This document shows positions 8,921 through 19,258 of a DNA stretch of 32,086 nt, piece by piece. Position 1 is the stretch's first letter, and the number at the start of each line of letters is the position of its first letter. This DNA comes from Gammaproteobacteria bacterium (GTDB lineage: Bacteria; Pseudomonadota; Gammaproteobacteria; Immundisolibacterales; Immundisolibacteraceae). The notes below the pieces were generated by a model, which worked only from the letters and a program-made list of their open reading frames with translations, had not been told where the DNA came from and did not search any database. The stretch is taken from contig QNFC01000002.1 of NCBI GenBank assembly GCA_003645395.1, forward strand, positions 1 through 32,086, written 5' to 3'. Made by a program: the position numbers and the translations under genes.

Positions 8921-9946
8921 TCACCTCTCTCCCAGCTGGGAGGTGAAATCAACCAGCGCAGCAAGCTTGTCAGCGGCAGCACCGCTATCAATTATCTCAC
9001 CTGCTTGCGCCACACCATTTATCAAGGTCTCACTGAGACCAGCCAGATAAATCGCGGCGCCGGCGTTAGCCAGCACAATGTCACGAGCCGGCCCGGACTG
9101 GCCTGCCAGCACCTGCTGAATAACGGCTGCGCTCTGATCAGCACTATCGACCACCAATGCGGTCAACGCAGAACTTTCCAATCCAAGTTGTTCCGGCGTG
9201 AGCAGGTAGCTGCGCACCACACCATCATTAAGTTCTGCCACTTGAGTTGGCCCACTAAGACTGATTTCATCGAGCCCATCCTCACCGCGCACCACCATCA
9301 CCCGTTCGCTACCCAGCCGCTGCAGCACCTGCGCCACCGGCTCGATAAGCGCCGCATCGTAAACACCAATCAACTGACTCTTTGCCCCGGCCGGGTTAGT
9401 TAACGGACCAAGCAAATTAAAAATAGTGCGGGCGCCCAGTTCCCGCCGCGGCCCAATTGCGTACTTCATGGCACCGTGGTGGGCTGGGGCAAACAGAAAG
9501 CCGATACCCAGCTTGCCAATACACTCGCCCACCAGGTCCGCTGACAGGTCAATTCTGACGCCAAGTTTTTCGAGCACATCGGCACTGCCGGAGCTACTCG
9601 ACACCGAACGGTTACCGTGCTTAGCCACCTGCGCGCCGGCCGCCGCCACCACAATCGCCGCGGCAGTAGAGATATTAAACGTGTGCGCGCCATCACCGCC
9701 CGTGCCGCAGGTATCAATGAGATGCGGCCCTTGCACCTGCACAGGGGTTGCAAGGTCACGCATTACCTGAGCTGCCTCGGCAATCTCGGTAATGGTTTCG
9801 CCTTTCACCCGCAGCCCAACCAGAAATCCGCCGATCTGCGCCGGAGAGGCATCTCCGCCCATAATCAACCCCATGACGTCAGCCATATCAGTTGCGGTAA
9901 GGTCCTTTCCGGCAATTACCTGAGCAATCGCTTGCTGCATATCCAT
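8921..9946 (-). CDS. trpD: anthranilate phosphoribosyltransferase
   Basis: DTCGTGGDGAHTFNISTAAAIVVAAAGAQVAKHGNRSVSSSSGSADVLEKLG; FNLLGPLTNPA. Confidence 0.97.
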   Translation of the reverse strand: MDMQQAIAQVIAGKDLTATDMADVMGLIMGGDASPAQIGGFLVGLRVKGETITEIAEAAQVMRDLATPVQVQGPHLIDTCGTGGDGAHTFNISTAAAIVVAAAGAQVAKHGNRSVSSSSGSADVLEKLGVRIDLSADLVGECIGKLGIGFLFAPAHHGAMKYAIGPRRELGARTIFNLLGPLTNPAGAKSQLIGVYDAALIEPVAQVLQRLGSERVMVVRGEDGLDEISLSGPTQVAELNDGVVRSYLLTPEQLGLESSALTALVVDSADQSAAVIQQVLAGQSGPARDIVLANAGAAIYLAGLSETLINGVAQAGEIIDSGAAADKLAALVDFTSQLGER

Positions 9947-9965
9947 TCAGTTCAACATCCCTGAG

Positions 9966-10562
9966 CTAAGATCTATCTGATTTCGCTTGCTGTAAAAAAT
10001 TGCGCAGCAACTCGTGACCATATTCGGACTTAATTGATTCAGGGTGAAACTGCACCCCTTCGACCGGCCGCGTTTTATGCCGCAGACCCATAATTTCGTC
10101 ACGACTGCCGTCCTCGAACTGGGTCCAGGCGCTAATCTCAAAGCAATCGGGTAGTGTTGATTCTTCCACCACCAACGAGTGGTACCGGGTGGCGGTAAAC
10201 GGGGTTGGCAAGCCGGCGAACACACCTTTGCCATCGTGATAAATAGGCGACACCTTGCCGTGCATCACCTGACGAGCATGCACCACCCTGCCGCCAAACA
10301 CCTGACCCAGACACTGGTGCCCTAAACAGACGCCCAGCAACGGGATTTTACCGGCCACCGCCGCAATCAGTTCCATCGACACGCCGGCCTGATCCGGCGC
10401 ACAGGGACCGGGGGAAATCATCACCTGACCCGGCGCTTTAGCCAGCAGTTCAGCAACAGTCGCAGCGTCATTACGGACCACTTCAACTTGCTCTCCCAGC
10501 TCACCAAGGTACTGCACCAGGTTGTAGGTAAAAGAATCGTAATTATCGATCATTAACAACAT
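9966..10562 (-). CDS. trpG: anthranilate synthase glutamine amidotransferase component
   Basis: [53 protein letters not shown]. Confidence 0.97.
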   Translation of the reverse strand: MLLMIDNYDSFTYNLVQYLGELGEQVEVVRNDAATVAELLAKAPGQVMISPGPCAPDQAGVSMELIAAVAGKIPLLGVCLGHQCLGQVFGGRVVHARQVMHGKVSPIYHDGKGVFAGLPTPFTATRYHSLVVEESTLPDCFEISAWTQFEDGSRDEIMGLRHKTRPVEGVQFHPESIKSEYGHELLRNFLQQAKSDRS

Positions 10563-10564
10563 GG

Positions 10565-12073
10565 TCAGCCCCGCTCCTGTTCCACAGCTGGATCTGACTT
10601 CAGTCCCGCCTCTACCATGGCGACCGCTCTAAATAATGCCCGACGTTTGTTCAGCGTCTCTTCCCACTCCGTAGCTGGCACCGAATCGGCAACGATGCCG
10701 CCACCGGCTTGCACATGCAGCGTGTCGTCTTTAATCACGGCGGTGCGAATGGCAATCGCCGTGTCCATGTTGCCGCTCCAGCCGATGTAGCCTACTGCTC
10801 CGGAGTAGACCCCCCGTTTTACTGGCTCCAGCTCATCAATAATTTCCATAGCCCGCACCTTGGGCGCACCTGTCAATGTTCCCGCGGGAAAGGTCGCCCG
10901 CAATGCATCAATCGCCGTCATGCCGTCCCTGACCTTGCCTTCAACGTTGGAAACGATGTGCATCACGTGGGAATAGCGCTCCACCACCATGGTCTCGGTC
11001 ACCTCCACGCTGCCGATCTCGGCCACCCGGCCGACATCGTTGCGACCCAGGTCAATCAACATCAAATGCTCGGCCAGCTCTTTGGGGTCTTCCATTAATT
11101 CTCGTTCATAGAGCAAATCCTGCTCAGTATCCTGCCCGCGCGGTCGGGTTCCGGCTATCGGCCGCACCGTTAGCACCCCATCTTCCAGACGCGTTAGCAC
11201 TTCCGGCGAGGCACCCACGACGGCAAAATCGTCCAGCTGCAGATGAAACATATACGGCGATGGGTTGAGGTAACGAAGCGCCCGATAGAGATCAATAGGC
11301 GGCGCGGTGAAATCGATAGACATGCGCTGCGAAGGCACCACCTGCATCACATCACCATCAACGATATAACGCTTAACCCTTTCGACGGCGTCCTCAAACC
11401 CCTGCTGGGTAAAGCTGGCGTTAAAATTGCTGTGCGCATCCGTGAGCCCCGACACCGGCAACGACTGTGGATATTCTTTTAACGGTTGCTCCAGCTGTTC
11501 GATGAGCTGGTCGAGCCGTGCTTCCGCCCAGGCAAGTGTTTTTGGTCCCTCTGCGTGGGCATGAACGATCGCGTAGAGACTGCCGCTGAGGTTATCGAAA
11601 ACAACCACCTCTTCGGCGAGCATCAACAATATATCGGGCACCCCAATAGGGTCGGGTTTGGTATTCGGCCCAAGCCGAGGTTCCACATAACGAATGGTGT
11701 CGTAACCAAAGTAGCCGACCAGCCCACCGCTAAACCGCGGTAACCCGTCAGCCGGGGCCACTCGAAACTGCGTCTGGTACTCATCGATCCAGGCCAGCGG
11801 GTCTTCAACCTGCCAGTGCTCTATCTCGCCATCGCGCTCCAACGTTACCTGGTGGCCGCTAACCTTAATACGCGTATCACTGGGCAGGCCGATCATCGAA
11901 TAGCGGCCCCATTTCTCGCCACCCTGAACCGATTCCAGCAGAAAGCTGTAGGGTTGGGCGGCAAGTTTCAGGTAAGTGCTCAGCGGCGTGTCGACGTCCG
12001 CCAGCACCTGTCGAAAGACAGGCACGCTGTTGTAGCCTGCTCGCAAAGCGCTTTGAAAATTTTCTTGATTCAT
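10565..12073 (-). CDS. trpE: anthranilate synthase component I
   Basis: [90 protein letters not shown]. Confidence 0.97.
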   Translation of the reverse strand: MNQENFQSALRAGYNSVPVFRQVLADVDTPLSTYLKLAAQPYSFLLESVQGGEKWGRYSMIGLPSDTRIKVSGHQVTLERDGEIEHWQVEDPLAWIDEYQTQFRVAPADGLPRFSGGLVGYFGYDTIRYVEPRLGPNTKPDPIGVPDILLMLAEEVVVFDNLSGSLYAIVHAHAEGPKTLAWAEARLDQLIEQLEQPLKEYPQSLPVSGLTDAHSNFNASFTQQGFEDAVERVKRYIVDGDVMQVVPSQRMSIDFTAPPIDLYRALRYLNPSPYMFHLQLDDFAVVGASPEVLTRLEDGVLTVRPIAGTRPRGQDTEQDLLYERELMEDPKELAEHLMLIDLGRNDVGRVAEIGSVEVTETMVVERYSHVMHIVSNVEGKVRDGMTAIDALRATFPAGTLTGAPKVRAMEIIDELEPVKRGVYSGAVGYIGWSGNMDTAIAIRTAVIKDDTLHVQAGGGIVADSVPATEWEETLNKRRALFRAVAMVEAGLKSDPAVEQERG

Positions 12074-12136
12074 TGCTTTCGTGGGTTATCCACTTGATTG
12101 AAGAAAAGAGCGATTAAGGGAAGTAGCGGGGCGCAG

Positions 12137-12808
12137 TCAAATAGCCGCCAGCTCATTGCGCATCTGCTCAATGGTTGCCCGGTAGTCATTACTGCCGAAT
12201 ATCGCCGACCCGGCAACAAAAGTATCTGCCCCGGCTACGGCTACCTGTGCGATGTTGTCAACTTTTATGCCGCCATCAACCTGCAAACGAATATCTCCAC
12301 CGTGACCATCCAGCAAGCTACGGGTGTCGGCTATTTTCTGCAGCGTCGCGGGAATAAAAGATTGTCCTCCAAAGCCTGGGTTCACCGACATTAGCAGCAC
12401 CATATCAAGCCGGTCCATCACGTGGCGAAGGCAATCCGTAGTAGTCGCCGGGTTAAGCACTAAACCTGCCTTGCAACCACTTTCGCGGATCAACGCCAAA
12501 GTACGATCGACATGCTGGCTAGCCTCCGGGTGAAAAGTAATATAGTCGGCTCCTGCCTCGGCAAAAGCCGTTACCAGACTATCCACCGGGCTAACCATCA
12601 AATGGACATCCACCGTTGCCGTGATACCGTAATTACGCAGCGCGTCACACACCATCGGCCCAACGGTAAGGTTGGGCACATAGTGATTATCCATCACGTC
12701 AACATGAACCACGTCCGCCCCGGCCGCTAAAACAGCGGCGACATCTTCGCCCAAACGGGCAAAGTCAGCGGAAAGAATGGAAGGTGCAATCCAGTCAGGT
12801 TGGCGCAA
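12137..12808 (-). CDS. rpe: ribulose-phosphate 3-epimerase (TTG start)
   Basis: [53 protein letters not shown]. Confidence 0.96.
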   Translation of the reverse strand: MRQPDWIAPSILSADFARLGEDVAAVLAAGADVVHVDVMDNHYVPNLTVGPMVCDALRNYGITATVDVHLMVSPVDSLVTAFAEAGADYITFHPEASQHVDRTLALIRESGCKAGLVLNPATTTDCLRHVMDRLDMVLLMSVNPGFGGQSFIPATLQKIADTRSLLDGHGGDIRLQVDGGIKVDNIAQVAVAGADTFVAGSAIFGSNDYRATIEQMRNELAAI

Positions 12809-12932
12809 TTCAGATAATCTCTGGTGATGGAGGTAGAACCCTAATTTTCCTTCGACAACCTGCAGAAAGAAACCTTTTTCATTTCAGATAATAAATCTCG
12901 AAGCGACCAGCAAGCGTCAGGACCTCCAGAAA

Positions 12933-14021
12933 ATGCAGCTCGACACCCCTTCCTCGACCCTTAAAACCGAGCTCATACCGCTCGAATTGCAGGACATTCT
13001 TCGGGTAAGTCACGAACCCCTTCGCCAGTTTAGCGACTTTGAGGTTCATCAATTGCTCTGCGCAGACCTCTACGCTTATCTGAATTACCTTGACCAGGGC
13101 CTCCGCGAGATTGGTCTTGGGGCTGCGCAAATATCGATGCCGCCCAAACAGCTGTTTCAGCAGCCTGGCGAGCTGGGGGATTTTCGAGTTATGCCGTGCG
13201 TGCGCGCCACGGCAGCGGGCAAACTACACAAGACCATAAAACTAGTGGGCACTAACCGAATTGGGCGGCTAGTGCCCGACCAGATCAGCGTCGGCAAAGC
13301 CTGCTATCTGGATCCGCAAGAAAACTTCGTCAGCCATCAGTTTGATGCCTGCCTGCTGTCGTCAATTCGCACCGGCGCCTGCGCAGCACTGGCAACCCGG
13401 CACCTGCAAACCGCAGATCGACCCATTCGCACTGTTACGGTAGTCGGTGCGGGGCGCGTCGGTTTTTATGCTGCAATGTGCCTGCTCAATAATGGTGAAA
13501 TAGACACTCTGACAATCGTCGACCATCTACCCGAACGAGCCGTGACCCTGGCCGCTGGGCTGCAAAGAATAGCGCCCGATTGCCAAATCACGACCACTGA
13601 ATATGCTGACCTAAGTAATTGCGACCTGTTACTGCTCGCCACCAGCAGCAACACAGCGATTTACCACCCCGACCACTTCTCTGCGCAAATTATTATCACC
13701 CTGGGGGCTGATTGCATCGAGCAACGAGAACTACACGACCACCCGCAATGGCATAGCCGAGCCATCTACGTCGACACCCTTGACAGCCTGCGGTTTGGCG
13801 ATCTCGCTGCGTGGACCGTAGAATCAGAGTTCGACTCCCGGCGGCTGATAGAAATAACCCATTTAGCGGCCAACCACACGCGGCCGCCAGACTACCCAGC
13901 ACTATTTATTGCCACCGGGTCTGCTTTGTTCGACAACCTCACCATGAGCTATCTGGTAGAGATTACAACGGAAACTGGACCTGTGGCGCCACCCGCTGAA
14001 ACAGCGCTCGGAACTGACTAA
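12933..14021 (+). CDS. ornithine cyclodeaminase / mu-crystallin family protein
   Basis: SSIRTGACAALATRHL and Rossmann TVTVVGAGRVGFYAAMCLL; family-type N-terminal region with KLVGTNR. Confidence 0.72.
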   Translation: MQLDTPSSTLKTELIPLELQDILRVSHEPLRQFSDFEVHQLLCADLYAYLNYLDQGLREIGLGAAQISMPPKQLFQQPGELGDFRVMPCVRATAAGKLHKTIKLVGTNRIGRLVPDQISVGKACYLDPQENFVSHQFDACLLSSIRTGACAALATRHLQTADRPIRTVTVVGAGRVGFYAAMCLLNNGEIDTLTIVDHLPERAVTLAAGLQRIAPDCQITTTEYADLSNCDLLLLATSSNTAIYHPDHFSAQIIITLGADCIEQRELHDHPQWHSRAIYVDTLDSLRFGDLAAWTVESEFDSRRLIEITHLAANHTRPPDYPALFIATGSALFDNLTMSYLVEITTETGPVAPPAETALGTD

Positions 14022-15336
14022 TAATTTGGTCCAGCGCAGCCTGATCATCACCCTCAAACCGCAGCACCATCACCGGTGTCGTATTTGATGCGCGGGCAAG
14101 GCCAAACCCGTCGGCAAATTCAACGCGAATTCCGTCCAGCGTAGAAACCTCCGCGTCCACAAAATCAGCCGCTTCCACCAGTTTGGGAATCAATGCGTGA
14201 GGCTCACCTTCAGCCATTTCAATATGCAATTCCGGCGTATTGACAGCGTCTGGCAACTCGTCAAACAGTGCCTGCACCGGACGAGGGTCTTTGCTAATAA
14301 TTTCCAGCAACCTACTAGCCCCGTAGAGGCCATCGTCAAACCCATACCAGCGTTCGCCGAAAAAAATATGACCACTCATTTCACCAGCTAACTCAGCGTT
14401 GCGCGCTTTCATCTCGGCTTTCACCAGTGAATGACCGGTGCGACACATCACTGGTTGGCCACCGGCCGCCTTGATCACCCTCGGCAAATGACGAGTGCAC
14501 TTCACGTCATAAAGAATGGTCGCGCCAGGGTTGCGCTGCAGAAGATCTCTGGCAAACAGCATCATCAATCGATCCGGCCAAATCACATCGCCAGTAAGCG
14601 TAACGACCCCAACGCGGTCACCATCGCCGTCAAACGCCAGCCCTAAATCAGCCTGGTGCTCCGCCACACTAGCAATCAAATCAACCAGGTTTTCCGGCTT
14701 GCTGGGATCCGGGTGATGATTAGGAAAATTGCCATCAACCTCGGTGAATAATTCCACTACTTCACAACCGAGTTCACGCAGTAATGCGGGTGCTACGTCA
14801 CCGGTCACACCGTTGCCACAATCCACCACAACCTTCAACGAACGATTAATCGCAATGTCGTCAGTGATTCGTCGCAAATAAGCAGGCATTACATCTTTGC
14901 TGATTACCTTTCCTGCACCCAGGGGTAGACGGTTATTTTCAATATCGATGCGTAACTGCTGAATCGCCGACTCCGCCAAAGTTGTACCGTTGACCACCAT
15001 TTTCAGACCGTTGTAATTCGGTGGGTTATGACTGCCGGTGACCACTACCCCGCAACCTGTTTCTAGAAAGTGGGTAGCAAAATAAAGCACTGGCGTCGGC
15101 ACCTGGCCCACATCAACAACGTCGCAGCCACCAGCGACAAAACCGTCCATCAATGCCCGTTGTAACCTTGGCCCCGAAAGCCTTCCGTCACGGCCCACCG
15201 CCATTTGTTTCAAGCCCGCCGCTAACACCTGGCCGGCCAGCGCCTGACCAATTAATTGCGCCGCCTCTTCGGTTAAATCGTGGTCAACCACGCCACGTAT
15301 ATCGTAAGCGCGAAAAATATTCGGGTTAATCAACAA
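13963..15336 (-). CDS. algC: phosphomannomutase/phosphoglucomutase (TTG start)
   Basis: NIFRAYDIRGVV, VVTGSHNPPNYNGLKMV (catalytic serine loop), FDGDGDRVGVV (metal loop), GEMSGHIFF, RASNTTPVMVLRFE. Confidence 0.93.
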   Translation of the reverse strand: MLINPNIFRAYDIRGVVDHDLTEEAAQLIGQALAGQVLAAGLKQMAVGRDGRLSGPRLQRALMDGFVAGGCDVVDVGQVPTPVLYFATHFLETGCGVVVTGSHNPPNYNGLKMVVNGTTLAESAIQQLRIDIENNRLPLGAGKVISKDVMPAYLRRITDDIAINRSLKVVVDCGNGVTGDVAPALLRELGCEVVELFTEVDGNFPNHHPDPSKPENLVDLIASVAEHQADLGLAFDGDGDRVGVVTLTGDVIWPDRLMMLFARDLLQRNPGATILYDVKCTRHLPRVIKAAGGQPVMCRTGHSLVKAEMKARNAELAGEMSGHIFFGERWYGFDDGLYGASRLLEIISKDPRPVQALFDELPDAVNTPELHIEMAEGEPHALIPKLVEAADFVDAEVSTLDGIRVEFADGFGLARASNTTPVMVLRFEGDDQAALDQIISQFRALFQRVAPQVQFPL

Positions 15337-15355
15337 AAACTCTCCTTTGCCGAAG

Positions 15356-15400
15356 AAAAAAGCGGTTCGAATAACTACTGACGAGCGTGCGTAGGAACCG
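15356..15400 (-). terminator. terminator-like hairpin between the TM ORF and algC
   Basis: Minus strand CGGTTC-CTAC-gcacgctcgtca-GTAG-ttattc-GAACCG-C-TTTTTT: 6-bp outer stem, 4-bp inner stem, U6. Confidence 0.42.
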
Positions 15401-15414
15401 ATAAAGTTGGCAGA

Positions 15415-16461
15415 TCAATCACTGCCCAGGTCAATATCCGGCGTATTGGCAGCCGCCCTGGAAGGGCTCCCCGGAGCGAGCTTCGGTTTAGAGGGGCGTA
15501 GCTGCGAATCAGATAGTTCATGATGAACTGTATGGATGGTGCCAACACTTTCCGCCGCCATTGAGCGGTAGGTTCGCTTTAACTCGCCAACCTTGGCATC
15601 TCGCACAATGGTCACCAAAGTCGCCAAATCCGCCGATATCAACTTTTTAAAGCGCTGACCAAAAAGCAGCAGCGAGATACCTGCCACTAACACGATAAAC
15701 ACGGCAAGACCCGCAAATAATAGCGCCAACGAATCGTCACCCTGCGCAGGCCAATAGGCCACCTGCCACTCACTACCCTTAACGCGCGCCGTGTAAGCCA
15801 TGGTCGCAGCTAACGACTGCTGACCAACCGCCGCAAGTACCAGAGGTTCGCCATTTAAACGAGGTTGTTGCAACTGCATATAACTACCGTCCAAAGCGAG
15901 TTGGTCCACCAGCTCTGAAATCAGGCTAAAGTGCAGCGCCAACAGAAGGTGTCCTACCACCCGCTCACTATTAGTAGCGAATACTGGCTCCACCAGCAAA
16001 ATCCTGGCCTGGGGGGTTCCATTCTCGCCGACCACCGCAGCCGGAGCCTCCCCATGGGAGGCTGAATAATTCATCAGGTCAAGGTCTGCATAGCCAATCG
16101 GCGGCCGGGCGTCAGGCGTTGTCGACCTGTACTTTACGGATACAAGTCGCAGCTTCCAGGCGTGGGGAAGAAATCGCTGAAACTGGTCCGCTAACTGCTC
16201 TCGGCGTTGGCGATTTTCGTCCACTACCGCACCCTTCACTTCATCAGTCTGCGCAAGCTGAGCCAGGGTCTGTTGCTGAAATCGGAGTTTCGCAGCTACC
16301 TGCTGCGCCAGCTGCTGCGCCGCTAACTGATGACGGGCACTGCGTTCGGCAGAAATTTCAGCACTCGTCAACAGATAGACCACGCCAACTGCCTGCAGTG
16401 TGGCAACACCGACGATAGCCGTCACAATTAGCGTTAATCGTGCAATTGACGGCGTTTTCAA
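15415..16461 (-). CDS. membrane protein: TM - extracytoplasmic cache-like domain - TM; resembles the N-terminal extension of long Pseudomonas AlgC proteins
   Basis: Two hydrophobic segments (LTLIVTAIVGVATLQAVGVVYLL; LALLFAGLAVFIVLVAGISLLLF) flanking a ~200-aa domain; directly upstream of algC and downstream of dut. Confidence 0.65.
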   Translation of the reverse strand: MKTPSIARLTLIVTAIVGVATLQAVGVVYLLTSAEISAERSARHQLAAQQLAQQVAAKLRFQQQTLAQLAQTDEVKGAVVDENRQRREQLADQFQRFLPHAWKLRLVSVKYRSTTPDARPPIGYADLDLMNYSASHGEAPAAVVGENGTPQARILLVEPVFATNSERVVGHLLLALHFSLISELVDQLALDGSYMQLQQPRLNGEPLVLAAVGQQSLAATMAYTARVKGSEWQVAYWPAQGDDSLALLFAGLAVFIVLVAGISLLLFGQRFKKLISADLATLVTIVRDAKVGELKRTYRSMAAESVGTIHTVHHELSDSQLRPSKPKLAPGSPSRAAANTPDIDLGSD

Positions 16462-16492
16462 TATCGGCCTCCAACCGAATTCTGCCTATTTT

Positions 16493-16960
16493 TCAATGTC
16501 GACCGGTGTGGCCGAAACCACCCTCGCCACGATCACTACTCGCAAAGTCGGTCACCACTTCAAACTCTACCTGCTGGATCGGCACAAAAACCATCTGCGC
16601 CAGCCGCTCTCCCGGTTCCATCGTAAAAGCCTTAGAACCTCGATTCCAGCACGAGACCATTACCTGACCCTGATAATCGGAGTCGATCAGACCAACCAGA
16701 TTACCCAGTACGATGCCATGCTTGTGCCCCAACCCAGACCGGGGCAGTAACACCGCCGCCAAACCGGGATCTGCGATATGCACTGCGATGCCCGTCGGTA
16801 CCAGCTCGGTCTGTCCCGGTTCAAGCACCATGGGAGCCTCGAGCATGGCACGCAGATCGACGCCGGCCGACCCGTTGGTGGCATAACCGGGCAACGGGAA
16901 TTCATCACCAAGGCGTGGATCAATAATTTTTAACTGAATAGGTTGCACTTCATCCCTCAT
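16493..16960 (-). CDS. dut: dUTP diphosphatase
   Basis: [57 protein letters not shown] 16960 overlaps the coaBC end. Confidence 0.96.
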   Translation of the reverse strand: MRDEVQPIQLKIIDPRLGDEFPLPGYATNGSAGVDLRAMLEAPMVLEPGQTELVPTGIAVHIADPGLAAVLLPRSGLGHKHGIVLGNLVGLIDSDYQGQVMVSCWNRGSKAFTMEPGERLAQMVFVPIQQVEFEVVTDFASSDRGEGGFGHTGRH

Positions 16961-18131
16961 GTTTAACGTTGTCCTGACAATTCCAAACCTCAAACCGCTC
17001 GGCGATCGTTTCAATTAGCTGGCGGGCCTGCTCGGTTTTGCTCGACCATGGCAACCGCCTATCACCCCCTGGCCAAAACAAGTGCAACCGGTTCTGGTCG
17101 GACTCAAACCCGCCAACCTCGGCACCCACCTGATTAGCCGCAATCATCTGCAGGTTTTTACTAACCAGTTTGCCACGCGCGTACTCCTCAACACGCTCCG
17201 TCTCCGCAGCAAAACCAACACAAAACGGTGGCGATTGTCGACCCGCCACCTGCTTCAACAGGTCAGGATTGGCCACTAACTGCAAGTTAAATTGCTCTTC
17301 ACCTTTTTTGATTTTTGCCTCTGCCACCTGTGCCGGCCGGTAATCGGCCACCGCCGCGCTACTTATATAAACGTCCTGATCACCAATCACCGCCTCAACA
17401 GCCAAAAGCATGTCTGACGCCGAACGCACCCACGTAGTAGCCATCCCATGAGGTGCAGACAAAGATACAGGGCCGGTAATCAAGATGACCTCGGCACCGG
17501 CCTGCCAGGCCGCGACTGCCACCGCAAACCCCATTTTTCCCGAACTACGATTACCAATAAAACGAACTGGATCAATATCTTCAAACGTCGGCCCCGCAGT
17601 AACTAACACCCGCTTACCCGCTAGCGCAGGCTTAGTGCCCCCCCTGACAATCGCCGCGATAACCGCTATCGGGTCAAACCTTGGTAGCTGGTTATCACCT
17701 ACCAACAGAGTAACCACTCCGCCAGTTTGTTTGATCCGGCTGCTGAGGTTACTCAAAGCGACCTGTTCGGCTGCGACCTCACTACCCAGACAAACTACCG
17801 CCGGTCGGTCATCTTCTGCCATCCCTTCAGCCATGTGCTGAAGTGCCGCTATCAACCAGGTTCGAGCAGGTTCACTAAGGTCATTGCTCAATAAAAGAAC
17901 CCAGGAGCTGAACCCATTTGAGTTATCAGCCAGTTCGGCAGGGTCAGCAACCAACTTAACAACTAATCTTTCCAGCAACCTTAAAGAGACCCAGTCACTT
18001 ACATCCGGCGTTGCTAACGCGGTCACCTCAGCACCTTCGGCATTTAGCGATGCAACTAATTCTGGCGCCTGATACGCCGCAGCGCCGCCACAGACGCAAA
18101 AAAGAATTTTTTTGTTTTTGAGACTGTCCAT
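16950..18131 (-). CDS. coaBC: CoaBC-type protein: intact CoaB domain, degenerate CoaC domain
   Basis: Coa[50 protein letters not shown]-terminal half begins [13 protein letters not shown] (CoaC-like) but lacks the remaining CoaC motifs. Confidence 0.88.
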   Translation of the reverse strand: MDSLKNKKILFCVCGGAAAYQAPELVASLNAEGAEVTALATPDVSDWVSLRLLERLVVKLVADPAELADNSNGFSSWVLLLSNDLSEPARTWLIAALQHMAEGMAEDDRPAVVCLGSEVAAEQVALSNLSSRIKQTGGVVTLLVGDNQLPRFDPIAVIAAIVRGGTKPALAGKRVLVTAGPTFEDIDPVRFIGNRSSGKMGFAVAVAAWQAGAEVILITGPVSLSAPHGMATTWVRSASDMLLAVEAVIGDQDVYISSAAVADYRPAQVAEAKIKKGEEQFNLQLVANPDLLKQVAGRQSPPFCVGFAAETERVEEYARGKLVSKNLQMIAANQVGAEVGGFESDQNRLHLFWPGGDRRLPWSSKTEQARQLIETIAERFEVWNCQDNVKHEG

Positions 18132-18177
18132 GTTGGGCACAAGTGTACTGCCTTACTTTTCCGGCGGAGGAGCAAAA

Positions 18178-18852
18178 ATGTCGATCAATGAATGGCATGA
18201 ACAAGATCGACCGCGGGAACGCCTGTTCGCCCACGGGGCCTCCAGGCTTAGCGACTCTGAACTACTAGCGATTACGCTACGCACCGGCACCCGGGGTAAA
18301 AATGCCGTTGAGCTCGCCCGGGAGCTGCTGCAGGAATTCGGCAGTCTGCGTCAACTGCTCAACGCCGAACAGCACCAGTTAAGCCATATCAACGGCTTCG
18401 GCCCAGTAAAATTCGCGCAGTTCAAAGCTATTGCCGAGCTCGGCCAACGCTACGCCCGGGAAAGCCTGCAACGCGGAGACGCTCTGACTTCACCAGAACA
18501 AACCGAAAATTACCTGCGCACCCGCATGCGCGACTACCAACAGGAAGTCTTTGCCTGTCTCTGGCTGGATAATCGCCACCGCATCATTCAGTTCGATGAA
18601 CTGTTTTACGGCACGGTAAACGGCGCCAGCGTCTATTCAAGAGAGGTCGTCCGCTCAGCCCTGCGCCATAACGCTGCGGCGACCATCCTTTGCCACAACC
18701 ACCCATCAGGCATTGCCGAACCAAGCGCAGCCGACCGCCAGATCACACAGCGCTTGCAGCAGGCGCTGGAATTGATAGACGTGACTGTGCTTGACCACAT
18801 AATTGTTGGTGACCAGACCTGCACGTCGCTGGCTAAAAGGGGCCTCATTTAA
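18178..18852 (+). CDS. radC: RadC family protein (JAMM/MPN+ domain)
   Basis: MSINEWHEQDRPRERLFAHGASRLSDSELLAI; JAMM motif HNHPSGIAEPSAAD; ATG 18178 with GGAGGAG SD. Confidence 0.95.
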   Translation: MSINEWHEQDRPRERLFAHGASRLSDSELLAITLRTGTRGKNAVELARELLQEFGSLRQLLNAEQHQLSHINGFGPVKFAQFKAIAELGQRYARESLQRGDALTSPEQTENYLRTRMRDYQQEVFACLWLDNRHRIIQFDELFYGTVNGASVYSREVVRSALRHNAAATILCHNHPSGIAEPSAADRQITQRLQQALELIDVTVLDHIIVGDQTCTSLAKRGLI

Positions 18853-18924
18853 GTACGACCCAAAGGGTATTACCGGGGACGATTAAGCACGATCCATTTT
18901 GCACTACCCATTAGCAGGTGAATC

Positions 18925-18933
18925 TGGTATAAA
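18925..18933 (+). promoter_or_regulatory. possible extended -10 promoter element upstream of rpmB
   Basis: TGGTATAAA (TGn-TATAAA) ~86 nt upstream of the rpmB ATG; no well-spaced -35 consensus. Confidence 0.4.
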
Positions 18934-19018
18934 TCCGCGCCCTGCATACGCGCCCCGAGTTAACCAGTCATAGCTAGCGCGAAATCCTCTGCAGCCGATC
19001 AATTGGAGAACAGTAGTC

Positions 19019-19258
19019 ATGTCACGAGTTTGTGAAGTTACCGGCAAGCGCCCCATGTCCGGCAACAATGTATCCCACGCCAACAACAAGACCCGTCGGC
19101 GTTTTTTACCTAATCTGCATACCCACCGTTTCTGGGTGGCGGCAGAAAAGCGGTTTGTCAAATTACGCGTCTCCCACGCGGGCATGCGTACCATCGACAA
19201 ATTGGGCATTGATGCGGTACTAGCCGATATTCGCTCACGCAAAGGGGATAAAAAATGA
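19019..19258 (+). CDS. rpmB: 50S ribosomal protein L28 (bL28)
   Basis: [39 protein letters not shown]. Confidence 0.98.
   Translation: MSRVCEVTGKRPMSGNNVSHANNKTRRRFLPNLHTHRFWVAAEKRFVKLRVSHAGMRTIDKLGIDAVLADIRSRKGDKK

Noticed and set aside
10709-11098. Long antisense ORFs inside trpE and other genes (e.g. 10709-11098, 9617-9964, 8744-9403)
   Set aside because: Shadow ORFs of clearly identified genes on the opposite strand; composition follows the real codon frame.
12074-12136. Possible trp attenuator or leader peptide before trpE
   Set aside because: Only 63 bp between rpe and trpE, no Trp-rich short ORF and no terminator hairpin.
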